From: RGIG1828 sp045536915 | GTDB lineage: Bacteria > Bacillota > Clostridia > UMGS1810 | DNA: 6,271 bases | Reading direction: 5' to 3' | NCBI GenBank assembly: GCA_045536915.1 | Contig: JAZSOL010000229.1 | Span: 1-6,271 of the forward strand | Shown: in pieces, positions 1 through 5,203 of the stretch | Layout of the letters: the number at the start of each line of letters is the position of its first letter | How positions within the stretch are numbered: the stretch's first letter is position 1 | Notes under the pieces: generated by a model | Seen by the model: the letters and a program-made list of their open reading frames with translations, nothing else | What the model was told of the DNA's origin: nothing | The model's database searches: none | Program-made: the position numbers and the translations under genes

Positions 1-57
1 GTCCTCGACGTCCCGTTTTTGCGTCAATGCGGGACGTCGAGGACGCCGTCCCCTACG
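1..57. repeat. GC-rich palindromic repeat element, possibly cut by the window edge
   Basis: Bases 1-15 (GTCCTCGACGTCCCG) are perfectly complementary to 30-44, giving a 15-bp stem around a 14-base loop. The following CGTCCC (47-52) can also pair with GGGACG (31-36), so two mutually exclusive hairpins are possible. The GC-rich block stands out sharply from the AT-rich DNA after it, and no T tract follows, so it is a poor intrinsic terminator on the plus strand. It looks like a dispersed REP- or MITE-like intergenic repeat. Since the stem starts at base 1, the element may extend further left. The palindrome is seen directly; its repeat-family status is inferred. Confidence 0.6.
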
Positions 58-150
58 AAACATTCACGTTGATTTCATTATCAAACACCCCCATAAATCA
101 AAAATTTTTCTTATATAACAAAAACCGTTAAAACTCAAATCACCATACAG

Positions 151-179
151 TTGACACACTTACGTTTTTGCTATATAAT
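151..179 (+). promoter_or_regulatory. Sigma-A promoter of the AlaX-type gene
   Basis: TTGACA (151-156) and TATAAT (174-179) both match consensus and are 17 bases apart. Transcription should start near 186, leaving a leader of about 18 bases with GGGAG (191-195) eight bases before the ATG at 204. This placement excludes the in-frame TTG at 168, which overlaps the spacer, and makes the ATG at 189 unlikely because it would be almost leaderless. Confidence 0.85.
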
Positions 180-203
180 TTAAAATATATGGGAGTTGAT
201 AAA

Positions 204-1349
204 ATGACAGTTAAATTATATGACGAAAACAGCCACGCAACGGAATTTGAAGCCGTTGTTATTAAAGTTGAAAAAACCGATAAAGGCTACAGAACCGAGC
301 TTGACCAAACCCTGTTTTTCCCCGAAGAAGGCGGTCAGTGTTCCGACAGAGGAACGCTCAACGGCATACCGGTTACTCACGTTGAAATCTGCGGCGACAC
401 AATATATCACTACTGCGCCGGAGAACTTGAGCCCGGCAAAAAAGTTTTTGGAAAAATAGATTTTAATTTGAGATTCAGGAATATGCAGAATCATTCGGGA
501 GAGCATATCATCTGCGGAATTGCCCACAAGCTTTTCGGATGCGAAAACGTTGGATTTCATCTGGGTGAAGATTGCGTAACGATGGATCTCGACTGCGAGC
601 TTAAAAATGAAGATATCAAAAACATAGAACTGCTTGCAAACGAAGCGGTGGTAAGAAATCTTCCGGTAACGGCGGTTTATCCGTCTGAGGAAGAGCTTGA
701 AGCCATGACCTACAGGGCAAAGGGCGAAATTGACGGAAAGGTGAGAATTGTTACCATTGGAGATGTTGACTCGTGCGCATGCTGTGCACCTCATGTGAGC
801 CGCACGGGAGAAATAGGAATCATAAAAATTATAGACTCAATGCGACACCGGGGCGGTATGCGTTTTACCATAAAATGCGGATTTGATGCACTCAGCGACT
901 ATTGCGAAAGACTTTCGCACAATGTTGTGATATCTAATCTTCTCTCTGTGAGACAAGAAGAAACTGCAGACGGCGTGAAAAAGCTTCTTGAAGATATCAA
1001 CCTTTTAAAATCAAAATTAAGCGAAAAAAACAAACAAATGGCAGATTTGATTGCTTCATCTGTTGAACCCACGGAAAACAACATATGCGTTTTCTGCAGT
1101 GATTTTATGCCGGACCAGCTTCGTAACCTTGCCAACCTACTCAAAGAAAAAACCCCGGCTTACGTTATTACACTTTCAGGAACCGACACCGAAGGCTACA
1201 AATACATTGTAATGTCTGATAAAAATGATGTTTCCGAATATGTTAAAAATGCAAACAGTGTTCTTTCGGGCAGAGGCGGAGGCAGAGGAAACATGGCATC
1301 CGGAAGCTTTTTGGCAACAAGAGAACAGATTGAAAACTTTTTTAATTAA
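204..1349 (+). CDS. alaX: Alanyl-tRNA editing protein, long AlaX type with DHHA1 domain
   Basis: A 381-residue protein resembling the editing half of alanyl-tRNA synthetase without the catalytic core. Such free-standing proteins hydrolyse Ser-tRNA(Ala) or Gly-tRNA(Ala) in the cytoplasm. The N-terminal part has the family pattern FFPEEGGQ (38-45) followed by DRG. The zinc-binding editing site is visible as HSGEH (H97, H101) and CACCAPH (C193, H197), followed by the conserved RTGEIG stretch. Residues about 245-285 are polar and helical, probably a coiled coil, and a DHHA1-like domain ends with the glycine-rich SGRGGGRGNMASGS (355-368). The start at 204 is chosen for its GGGAG site and the upstream promoter. 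The gene appears monocistronic. The usual Gly-Gly-Thr within the CxxxH motif is Cys-Ala-Pro here, which may be a subfamily trait. Family assignment is firm; substrate preference is inferred. Confidence 0.9.
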   Translation: MTVKLYDENSHATEFEAVVIKVEKTDKGYRTELDQTLFFPEEGGQCSDRGTLNGIPVTHVEICGDTIYHYCAGELEPGKKVFGKIDFNLRFRNMQNHSGEHIICGIAHKLFGCENVGFHLGEDCVTMDLDCELKNEDIKNIELLANEAVVRNLPVTAVYPSEEELEAMTYRAKGEIDGKVRIVTIGDVDSCACCAPHVSRTGEIGIIKIIDSMRHRGGMRFTIKCGFDALSDYCERLSHNVVISNLLSVRQEETADGVKKLLEDINLLKSKLSEKNKQMADLIASSVEPTENNICVFCSDFMPDQLRNLANLLKEKTPAYVITLSGTDTEGYKYIVMSDKNDVSEYVKNANSVLSGRGGGRGNMASGSFLATREQIENFFN

Positions 1350-1350
1350 A

Positions 1351-1406
1351 GGCGCAAAGCTCAATGAGACTTTTTAAAATAAGCAACAAAGTCCGCGTTA
1401 AGCGCC
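1351..1406. repeat. Weak nested inverted repeat between alaX and the lipoprotein gene
   Basis: GGCGC (1351-1355) can pair with GCGCC (1402-1406), and inside it GACTTT (1368-1373) with AAAGTC (1388-1393). The arms are short and the loops long, and no T tract follows, so this is a weak candidate for a terminator of the upstream gene or a degraded repeat. No better terminator is visible in the 131-bp gap. Confidence 0.25.
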
Positions 1407-1422
1407 AAATCAAAATTTTCTC

Positions 1423-1450
1423 TTGACATTCCCATAATGCGTGATATAAT
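1423..1450 (+). promoter_or_regulatory. Sigma-A promoter (extended -10) of the lipoprotein gene
   Basis: TTGACA (1423-1428) and TATAAT (1445-1450) are separated by 16 bases, and TG at 1442-1443 gives an extended -10 (TGATATAAT). The predicted start near 1457 leaves a leader of about 24 bases containing AGGAGG (1470-1475), five bases before the ATG. Confidence 0.85.
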
Positions 1451-1480
1451 TTTAATATACTTATTAATCAGGAGGACACT

Positions 1481-2116
1481 ATGATTATTCCGAAAAAAAG
1501 AATTGCAATTGTAATTTTAATGCTGTGCATATGCTTTATTGCATCTGCCTGCGAAGAAGAAAGTGCTATTTTCAACGAAAACGAATCTGAAAGTATTGTT
1601 AATATCGAAACCACCAATAACAGAAACCCCGAAGAAATAAAACTCGATATTTATCATAAATACAAAGAATCCGTGGAAACTTTTAAATCCGAAAACAACT
1701 TCAACACCCGCTACGGTCTTGCCCACATCGACGAAGACGGTATTCCGGAGCTTGTCTACAATGTTGATGAGGGAAAATATAAGGTCTACACCTACGACGG
1801 AAAAATCCTCGTGTATTCGGGCGCATTCAAATCCAAAAACGGCGTGTTTACCTATGACGGTAAGCTTTTTGCAACAACCAGCACACCGGACTACAACGTG
1901 CACGCAAAAGTTTCCATTGATGAAGCTCATAAGGTTTATGACATTGGATATCCCTATATGACAAAATCAAAAACCGGAGACGGAAACGGATTTATATATA
2001 CCTACAACAAAGAAGAAATCCCAGAGGAAGCATATAATGACATATGCAGTAAAATGGAAGAACTTGTGACATATCCCATACAGGACCTTACATATCTTGA
2101 AATTATTTTAAAATAA
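1481..2116 (+). CDS. Small lipoprotein of unknown function
   Basis: A 211-residue protein with a basic start (KKR at 5-7), a hydrophobic stretch (8-22) and a lipobox-like ASAC with Cys24. It should be exported, lipidated and held on the outer face of the membrane. After the cysteine comes an acidic, Asn/Ser-rich linker (25-55), then a globular region. IDEDGIPEL (83-91) resembles the short Asp-rich DxDGxPEL segment found in many secreted Clostridia proteins of unknown role, often described as calcium-loop-like. Two similar units, YTYDGKIL (103-110) and FTYDGKLF (123-130), suggest short beta-hairpin repeats. The gene has its own strong promoter, an AGGAGG site and a strong terminator, so it is probably a single-gene transcript. 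I do not recognise a named family or a function. Confidence 0.8.
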   Translation: MIIPKKRIAIVILMLCICFIASACEEESAIFNENESESIVNIETTNNRNPEEIKLDIYHKYKESVETFKSENNFNTRYGLAHIDEDGIPELVYNVDEGKYKVYTYDGKILVYSGAFKSKNGVFTYDGKLFATTSTPDYNVHAKVSIDEAHKVYDIGYPYMTKSKTGDGNGFIYTYNKEEIPEEAYNDICSKMEELVTYPIQDLTYLEIILK

Positions 2117-2129
2117 CAAACATATTATT

Positions 2130-2168
2130 AAAACGGGTTGCGGCAATGGTTTTGTCGCAACCCGTTTT
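2130..2168. terminator. Strong bidirectional intrinsic terminator
   Basis: AAAACGGGTTGCG (2130-2142) pairs perfectly with 2156-2168, and the stem extends inward by four more pairs, one of them G-U, to a five-base loop (2147-2151). The arm ends in TTTT on the plus strand, and the A-rich left flank gives a T tract on the minus strand. It lies 13 bases after the lipoprotein stop and about 75 bases beyond the stop of the convergent lectin gene, so it can serve both. Confidence 0.9.
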
Positions 2169-2242
2169 ATAATTTTGTATCTACATATGCTTCGGAGAAT
2201 TCAGTTTTCAAAATAGGGAAACCCAAATTTATGGAATACTTG

Positions 2243-3364
2243 TTATTTCAGATTTTCAACCATTCGTGTTGCAATAATGAGAGCTTGTTCTCTTGTGGCA
2301 TTTGCATAACCTGTTGCTTCTTCCTCGGTGGTTGTGTTTTGCGGAGCAAATTTGTTGTCTCCAACGCCATTTATAATTTCATTTGCTGCCATAAAATATA
2401 CGCTGTCTTTTGCCCAGTCGGATATTTTACTGTCATCTGCAAATGCTTTTGGTTTCTTATAATCAAGCTTAAACTCCGCATCTGTTTCGATAGTCCAGCC
2501 CTTTATTGTTGCTCTTTTAAACACTCTTGTAAGCATTGTTGCAGCCTGCTCACGGTTTAAAAGTGCATCGGGGTCAAACTCCGTTGCGGAAATTCCCGTT
2601 GTGATGCCTGCGTTGTATGCTTTCAGGACCTCTGCATCTTTTGTATCAGAAAACGGATTATTTACAGCGGGAATCGCTTTTGTGTTTGCAATAAGCTCAT
2701 AAGTCTTTACCGATATAGCGGCAAACTCAGCTCTGGTGACGGGCTGTGTCAGATCCGCACCCACAAGACTTTCGGGAATAATTTTTTTGTCGTATGCCTG
2801 TTCGATTTCATCCGATGCCCATTCTGATATTTCGGAGCCGAAAGAAGTTCTCACATAATCCCACTCACACACAAACCCAAAATTTTCTGTTGAATGGAAG
2901 TTTACCGCACCTTCGTCCACAATGTCGTTCCAGCTTCCCGACGTGCAATCCCAATTTGCAGGATCGGGAATACGATATACCTGCAGACAATTTTCTTCTC
3001 CGCCCGAAGGCTCGGATACATCCCAGTTTTCATAGTCAAACTCTTCACCACTGACCCATGCAAAGCTTCCGTTTTCCTTTTTATAACCTCCAAGCCAATA
3101 ACAGTTTTGTTCTCCGTCATCCACAAGCGACATAACAAATTCCTGCTCGTCCTCCGATGTAATACACGAAAGATATCCGCCAATGCTCTCGCAATATTCC
3201 TTTGCCTCCGACCACTTCAAGCCTTCGTCAAATATCTGATAAGAGTGACCGTTATGTGTCCCGTCCGATATGGGTGCGTAATCACTTTTGGCACCAACCG
3301 AAACTGCACACATACCGATTATTAAGCCGAGAATCATCGCTACAACTGAAATTTTCTTCTTCAT
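2243..3364 (-). CDS. Secreted C-type lectin-domain protein with three S-layer-homology repeats
   Basis: A 373-residue exported protein. Residues 1-25 are a signal peptide (MKKK, hydrophobic core 6-22, VSVGA before the mature part). Residues about 38-170 form a C-type lectin-like domain: NGHSYQIF at the start, WSEAKEYC (51-58), GGYLSCITS (62-70), YWLGGY (89-94), an EPS-GGEEN segment (119-125) where calcium-dependent lectins carry EPN or QPD, WND (145-147) and the closing FVCEW (164-168). Three S-layer-homology repeats follow at about 180-225 (with VTRAEF), 236-285 (LNREQA) and 308-369 (ATREQA). The third carries a Thr/Glu-rich insertion near 344-350. Such repeats bind secondary wall polymers, so the lectin domain should be displayed on the cell surface. 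The ligand is unknown: the calcium-site residues only partly match sugar-binding lectins. The start at 3364 is set by GAAGGAA seven bases upstream and by the signal peptide; further upstream codons overlap the promoter. Confidence 0.9.
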   Translation of the reverse strand: MKKKISVVAMILGLIIGMCAVSVGAKSDYAPISDGTHNGHSYQIFDEGLKWSEAKEYCESIGGYLSCITSEDEQEFVMSLVDDGEQNCYWLGGYKKENGSFAWVSGEEFDYENWDVSEPSGGEENCLQVYRIPDPANWDCTSGSWNDIVDEGAVNFHSTENFGFVCEWDYVRTSFGSEISEWASDEIEQAYDKKIIPESLVGADLTQPVTRAEFAAISVKTYELIANTKAIPAVNNPFSDTKDAEVLKAYNAGITTGISATEFDPDALLNREQAATMLTRVFKRATIKGWTIETDAEFKLDYKKPKAFADDSKISDWAKDSVYFMAANEIINGVGDNKFAPQNTTTEEEATGYANATREQALIIATRMVENLK

Positions 3365-3398
3365 TTTATAATTCCTTCTTTCACATTTAAGTTTATAA

Positions 3399-3509
3399 TT
3401 ACATATTATAATACATTTTTTCTGTTTTAACAAGAGTTTTTGCGATTTTTATTTTTCTCTGTTTAGCCATATTTCGTATTTTAGCTTTTAAACCCATGGC
3501 TTTACTCAT
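3399..3509 (-). pseudogene. abiEii: AbiEii toxin, N-terminal stub only
   Basis: The ATG at 3509 overlaps the AbiEi stop codon as ATGA, the arrangement usual for AbiEi-AbiEii operons. The first residues, MSKAMGLKAKIRNMAKQR, match the conserved start of AbiEii-type nucleotidyltransferase toxins (typically a Met-rich start, then LKAKIRN.AKE). Similarity fades after about 20 residues, and the frame ends after 36 codons at 3399. An intact toxin is a few hundred residues with a nucleotidyltransferase core, none of which is present. The rest was deleted or replaced by the lectin gene and its promoter. The family call rests on the short start plus the antitoxin context; the peptide itself should have no activity. 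Confidence 0.7.
3405..3433 (-). promoter_or_regulatory. Promoter of the lectin/S-layer-homology gene
   Basis: On the minus strand, TTGTTA (3428-3433) and TATAAT (3405-3410) are spaced by 17 bases. The start near 3398 would give a leader of about 34 bases. The whole promoter lies within the residual reading frame of the AbiEii stub, so it sits on or next to the deletion scar. Confidence 0.7.
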
Positions 3510-4100
3510 AAAAGCACCTCCAAATAGTAGCGAACCAGTTTTTCAACCCTCAATTTTTTTGCATACATGTTTAGCTTGCTTAAATCTTTTTTTGGATTTG
3601 ACACATACATTTTGAGTGCTGATAAAAAGGTCTCTGTTCCGATTTTATTACGACTGCGGATTATATCACATATTGTTCTTTCCATATCATATGCCGGCAC
3701 GCTATTTCCTGCAGGAGTTTTTAGAATTGTTTTTCCTAAAGAAAATAGTTCTTGTTTAATATAATACACTTTGCATTCTGCTTTGATTGATGTAAACGGA
3801 ATGCATGCAGAAGGTGTAGTAATGGTGTGTTCAAAAGGTGTTCTGTCAGAAATTCCGTGTAAAAACAAAGCGGTCTCATGTGAAAAAATTATTTTTCGCT
3901 ACGCTTACTAATAGATAAAAGTTCATCTTGCATATCATCCGCCAAGATATACTGACCTTTCACAATTCTCTGAATTTTATTTTCTTTGCACAATTTATAG
4001 AGCATTGCCTTAGATATACCATGTTTGGCAGCGGTTTTAGTTTCTATAATACCGCCATTATTTTTTTTGCAATGGTATTAAGTTCTGTCAAATAATCCAT
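3506..4100 (-). pseudogene. abiEi: AbiEi-family antitoxin with two frameshifts
   Basis: Read from the ATG at 4100, the frame MDYLTELNTIAKK breaks in an A8 tract (4061-4068). Adding one A restores a winged-helix segment (NNGGIIETKTAAKHGISKA and on to KGQYILADD). A second break lies in the A5 tract at 3892-3896, and again one added A restores IIFSHETALFLHGISDRTP and the rest. The last 120 residues carry the conserved AbiEi features: SHETALFLHG, TTPSA, KTPAGN, ERTICDIIRSRNKI and the RYYLEVLL end. The corrected length of about 198 residues is normal for the family. AbiEi is a DNA-binding repressor and antitoxin paired with AbiEii in a type IV system involved in phage abortive infection. With the toxin gone, there is no longer selection to keep it. 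Sequencing errors in the homopolymers remain possible. The ATG-less downstream segment should not be annotated as a gene of its own. Confidence 0.85.
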
Positions 4101-4130
4101 ACAATCGCCTCACAAAACTAATTTTATAAT

Positions 4131-4159
4131 ATTACACTTCAAATTATGATGAAAGTCAA
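4131..4159 (-). promoter_or_regulatory. Probable promoter of the AbiE relic
   Basis: On the minus strand TTGACT (4154-4159) and TGTAAT (4131-4136) are 17 bases apart, and a GAGG site lies seven bases before the ATG at 4100. The -10 box is not ideal, and an overlapping TAATAT would give a 19-base spacer. AbiEi proteins usually repress their own promoter; the 131-bp stretch from 4088 to 4219 would hold any operator, but I see no clear inverted repeat apart from the terminator hairpin. Confidence 0.45.
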
Positions 4160-4185
4160 AATTTGTTTGGAGTTATATATATAAA

Positions 4186-4215
4186 ATGCTCACCTATAAA
4201 ATATAAGTGAGCACT
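4186..4215 (-). terminator. Terminator behind the araD / SpoIVB-fragment unit
   Basis: TGCTCAC (4187-4193) and GTGAGCA (4207-4213) form a 7-bp stem with possible AT pairs inside the loop. On the minus strand it is followed by TTTTATATATAT. It lies just after the stop of the SpoIVB fragment (4220), so it was probably the original terminator of spoIVB and now ends the araD transcript. Confidence 0.55.
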
Positions 4216-4219
4216 AAAG

Positions 4220-4353
4220 TTATTTGATTTTCTCTGCCTCGAAAAGCATATTTTCAATAAAAATCCCATATCCTCTTGTCGGGTCGTTTACAAATACATG
4301 GATTACTGCGCCGATGAGTTTGCCATTTTGGATTATTGGGCTACCCGACACAA
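4220..4353 (-). pseudogene. spoIVB: SpoIVB peptidase (S55 family), C-terminal fragment
   Basis: About 44 codons match the end of SpoIVB, the sporulation signalling protease: VSGSPIIQNGKLIGAV, then HVFVNDPTRGYGIFIENML and a short polar tail. The SGSP segment retains the position of the catalytic serine (family motif GMSGSP), but the Met before it reads Val and the family's preceding residues are lost, so the break lies at about 4351-4357. The PDZ domain and the catalytic His and Asp are absent. The open frame runs back into araD DNA, but that upstream part is only an out-of-frame shadow of araD. No ribosome binding site precedes the GTG at 4351. It lies 29 bases after the araD stop and ends at a terminator, consistent with insertion or deletion placing araD over the rest of the gene. 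Confidence 0.8.
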
Positions 4354-4382
4354 GTGATGTCAATAGGGGACAGCAAACTTCT

Positions 4383-5072
4383 TTATTTTTGCCCGTAATA
4401 GGCATCTTTTCCGTGTTTGCGCAAATAGTGTTTATCCAATAGTTCCTGTTGCATAACCTGAATTTTGGGATATAACACCTCGGTATGAAATGCCATAAAG
4501 GCAAGCTCTTCCAACACAACTGCATTGTGAACGGCATCATAAGGATTACATCCCCAGGCAAACGGACCATGTGAATTAACCAGAACCGCAGGGATTTCCT
4601 CAGCGGATTTATCCTTGAAGGTTTCTGTAATTACATTACCTGTTTCAAATTCATATTCACCTGCTATCTCCTTAGATGTCATTTTTCTGGTGCAGGGTAT
4701 CTCTCCGTAAAAATAGTCACCGTGGGTTGTGCCATAAGCGGGTATGCCTCTGCCTGACTGTGCCCAGCTGGTCGCCCAACGGGAGTGTGTATGAACAATG
4801 CCGCCGATATGTGGAAAAGATTTATATAGCACTAAGTGTGTAGGGGTATCGGAAGAAGGTTTCCATTTTCCCTCTACGATATTTCCATCAAAATCGATCA
4901 CCACCATATCGTCAGCAGTCATCGTGTCATATTCTACACCGCTTGGCTTTATAACAACAAGATTCTTTTCACTGTCTATACCCGATACATTTCCCCAGGT
5001 AAATGTAACAAGATTATGCTTCACTAATGCAAGATTTGCTTCTAAAACCTTTTGTTTTAACTGTTCAAGCAA
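4383..5072 (-). CDS. araD: L-ribulose-5-phosphate 4-epimerase
   Basis: A complete 229-residue class II aldolase/epimerase (E. coli AraD has 231 residues). It interconverts L-ribulose 5-phosphate and D-xylulose 5-phosphate, the step that feeds L-arabinose and related pentoses into the pentose phosphate pathway. Visible features are TWGNVSG (25-31) and KPSGVEYD (42-49) for phosphate binding, SSDTPTH (73-79) with Asp75, and HTHS with zinc ligands His94 and His96. His168 in NSHGP is the third histidine ligand. Asp119 (HGDY) and Tyr226 in the terminal AYYGQ correspond to the catalytic Asp and Tyr of E. coli AraD, which favours epimerase over fuculose-phosphate aldolase. The start codon is TTG at 5072; no in-frame ATG lies between it and the ribosome binding site. 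No araA or araB neighbour is present in the window. It is divergent from an AraC-type regulator. Confidence 0.95.
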   Translation of the reverse strand: MLEQLKQKVLEANLALVKHNLVTFTWGNVSGIDSEKNLVVIKPSGVEYDTMTADDMVVIDFDGNIVEGKWKPSSDTPTHLVLYKSFPHIGGIVHTHSRWATSWAQSGRGIPAYGTTHGDYFYGEIPCTRKMTSKEIAGEYEFETGNVITETFKDKSAEEIPAVLVNSHGPFAWGCNPYDAVHNAVVLEELAFMAFHTEVLYPKIQVMQQELLDKHYLRKHGKDAYYGQK

Positions 5073-5081
5073 TTCAGGTAC

Positions 5082-5090
5082 ACCTCCTTT
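5082..5090 (-). promoter_or_regulatory. Very strong Shine-Dalgarno site that sets the TTG start of araD
   Basis: AAAGGAGGT on the minus strand is nearly fully complementary to the 16S rRNA tail and lies nine bases before the TTG at 5072. The predicted transcription start (about 5090) is right at its edge, so the leader is very short, about 18 bases. Confidence 0.85.
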
Positions 5091-5096
5091 GATTAT

Positions 5097-5125
5097 ATTA
5101 TATCTTTCTTAACCACCTCAAGCAA
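5097..5125 (-). promoter_or_regulatory. araD promoter
   Basis: TTGCTT (5120-5125) and TATAAT (5097-5102) are 17 bases apart on the minus strand. The -35 box is imperfect (4 of 6), as expected for a promoter that needs an activator such as the divergent AraC-family protein. Confidence 0.7.
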
Positions 5126-5144
5126 GAAATTTAATGTTTTGGTA

Positions 5145-5173
5145 TAGACAAATATTGATATATATGATATAAT
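5145..5173 (+). promoter_or_regulatory. Promoter of the AraC-family regulator
   Basis: TAGACA (5145-5150) and TATAAT (5168-5173) have a 17-base spacer, and TG at 5165-5166 makes an extended -10. Its -35 box is 20 bases from the -35 box of the divergent araD promoter, so the two promoters sit back to back in 131 bp. Confidence 0.75.
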
Positions 5174-5177
5174 CAAT
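5154..5177. promoter_or_regulatory. Candidate operator: inverted repeat over the regulator's -10 box
   Basis: ATTGAT (5154-5159) and ATCAAT (5172-5177) are inverted copies spaced by 12 bases and cover the -10 box of the regulator gene. A protein bound here could repress the regulator's own transcription. Short AT-rich repeats arise easily by chance, so this is tentative. Confidence 0.3.
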
Positions 5178-5203
5178 TCTGTAAAAAGGGGTGTTATGGA
5201 ACT

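Noticed and set aside
168..203. Extended N-terminus of the AlaX-type protein from a TTG at 168 or ATG at 189
   Set aside because: The TTG lies within the promoter and the ATG is about three bases from the predicted transcript start. GGGAG points to the ATG at 204.
216..794. Long antisense frame (192 codons) opposite the AlaX-type gene
   Set aside because: It has no ribosome binding site or recognisable family, and the plus-strand gene has conserved catalytic motifs throughout.
2138..2560. Plus-strand Cys-rich frame over the terminator and the lectin gene's 3' end
   Set aside because: It starts inside a terminator hairpin and is antisense to the S-layer-homology repeats; its Cys richness comes from the complementary codons.
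3365..3433. Extended N-terminus of the lectin protein starting at 3433
   Set aside because: It would begin in the -35 box and would put 23 residues before an ordinary signal peptide. The GAAGGAA site fits the ATG at 3364.
3506..3868. A free-standing 120-residue gene starting at 3868
   Set aside because: It begins at an internal TTG with no ribosome binding site and is the C-terminal part of the frameshifted AbiEi gene.
4357..4570. A 116-residue minus-strand protein spanning the SpoIVB fragment and the end of araD
   Set aside because: The part over araD is an out-of-frame shadow with no family features; only the last 44 or so codons are real SpoIVB sequence.
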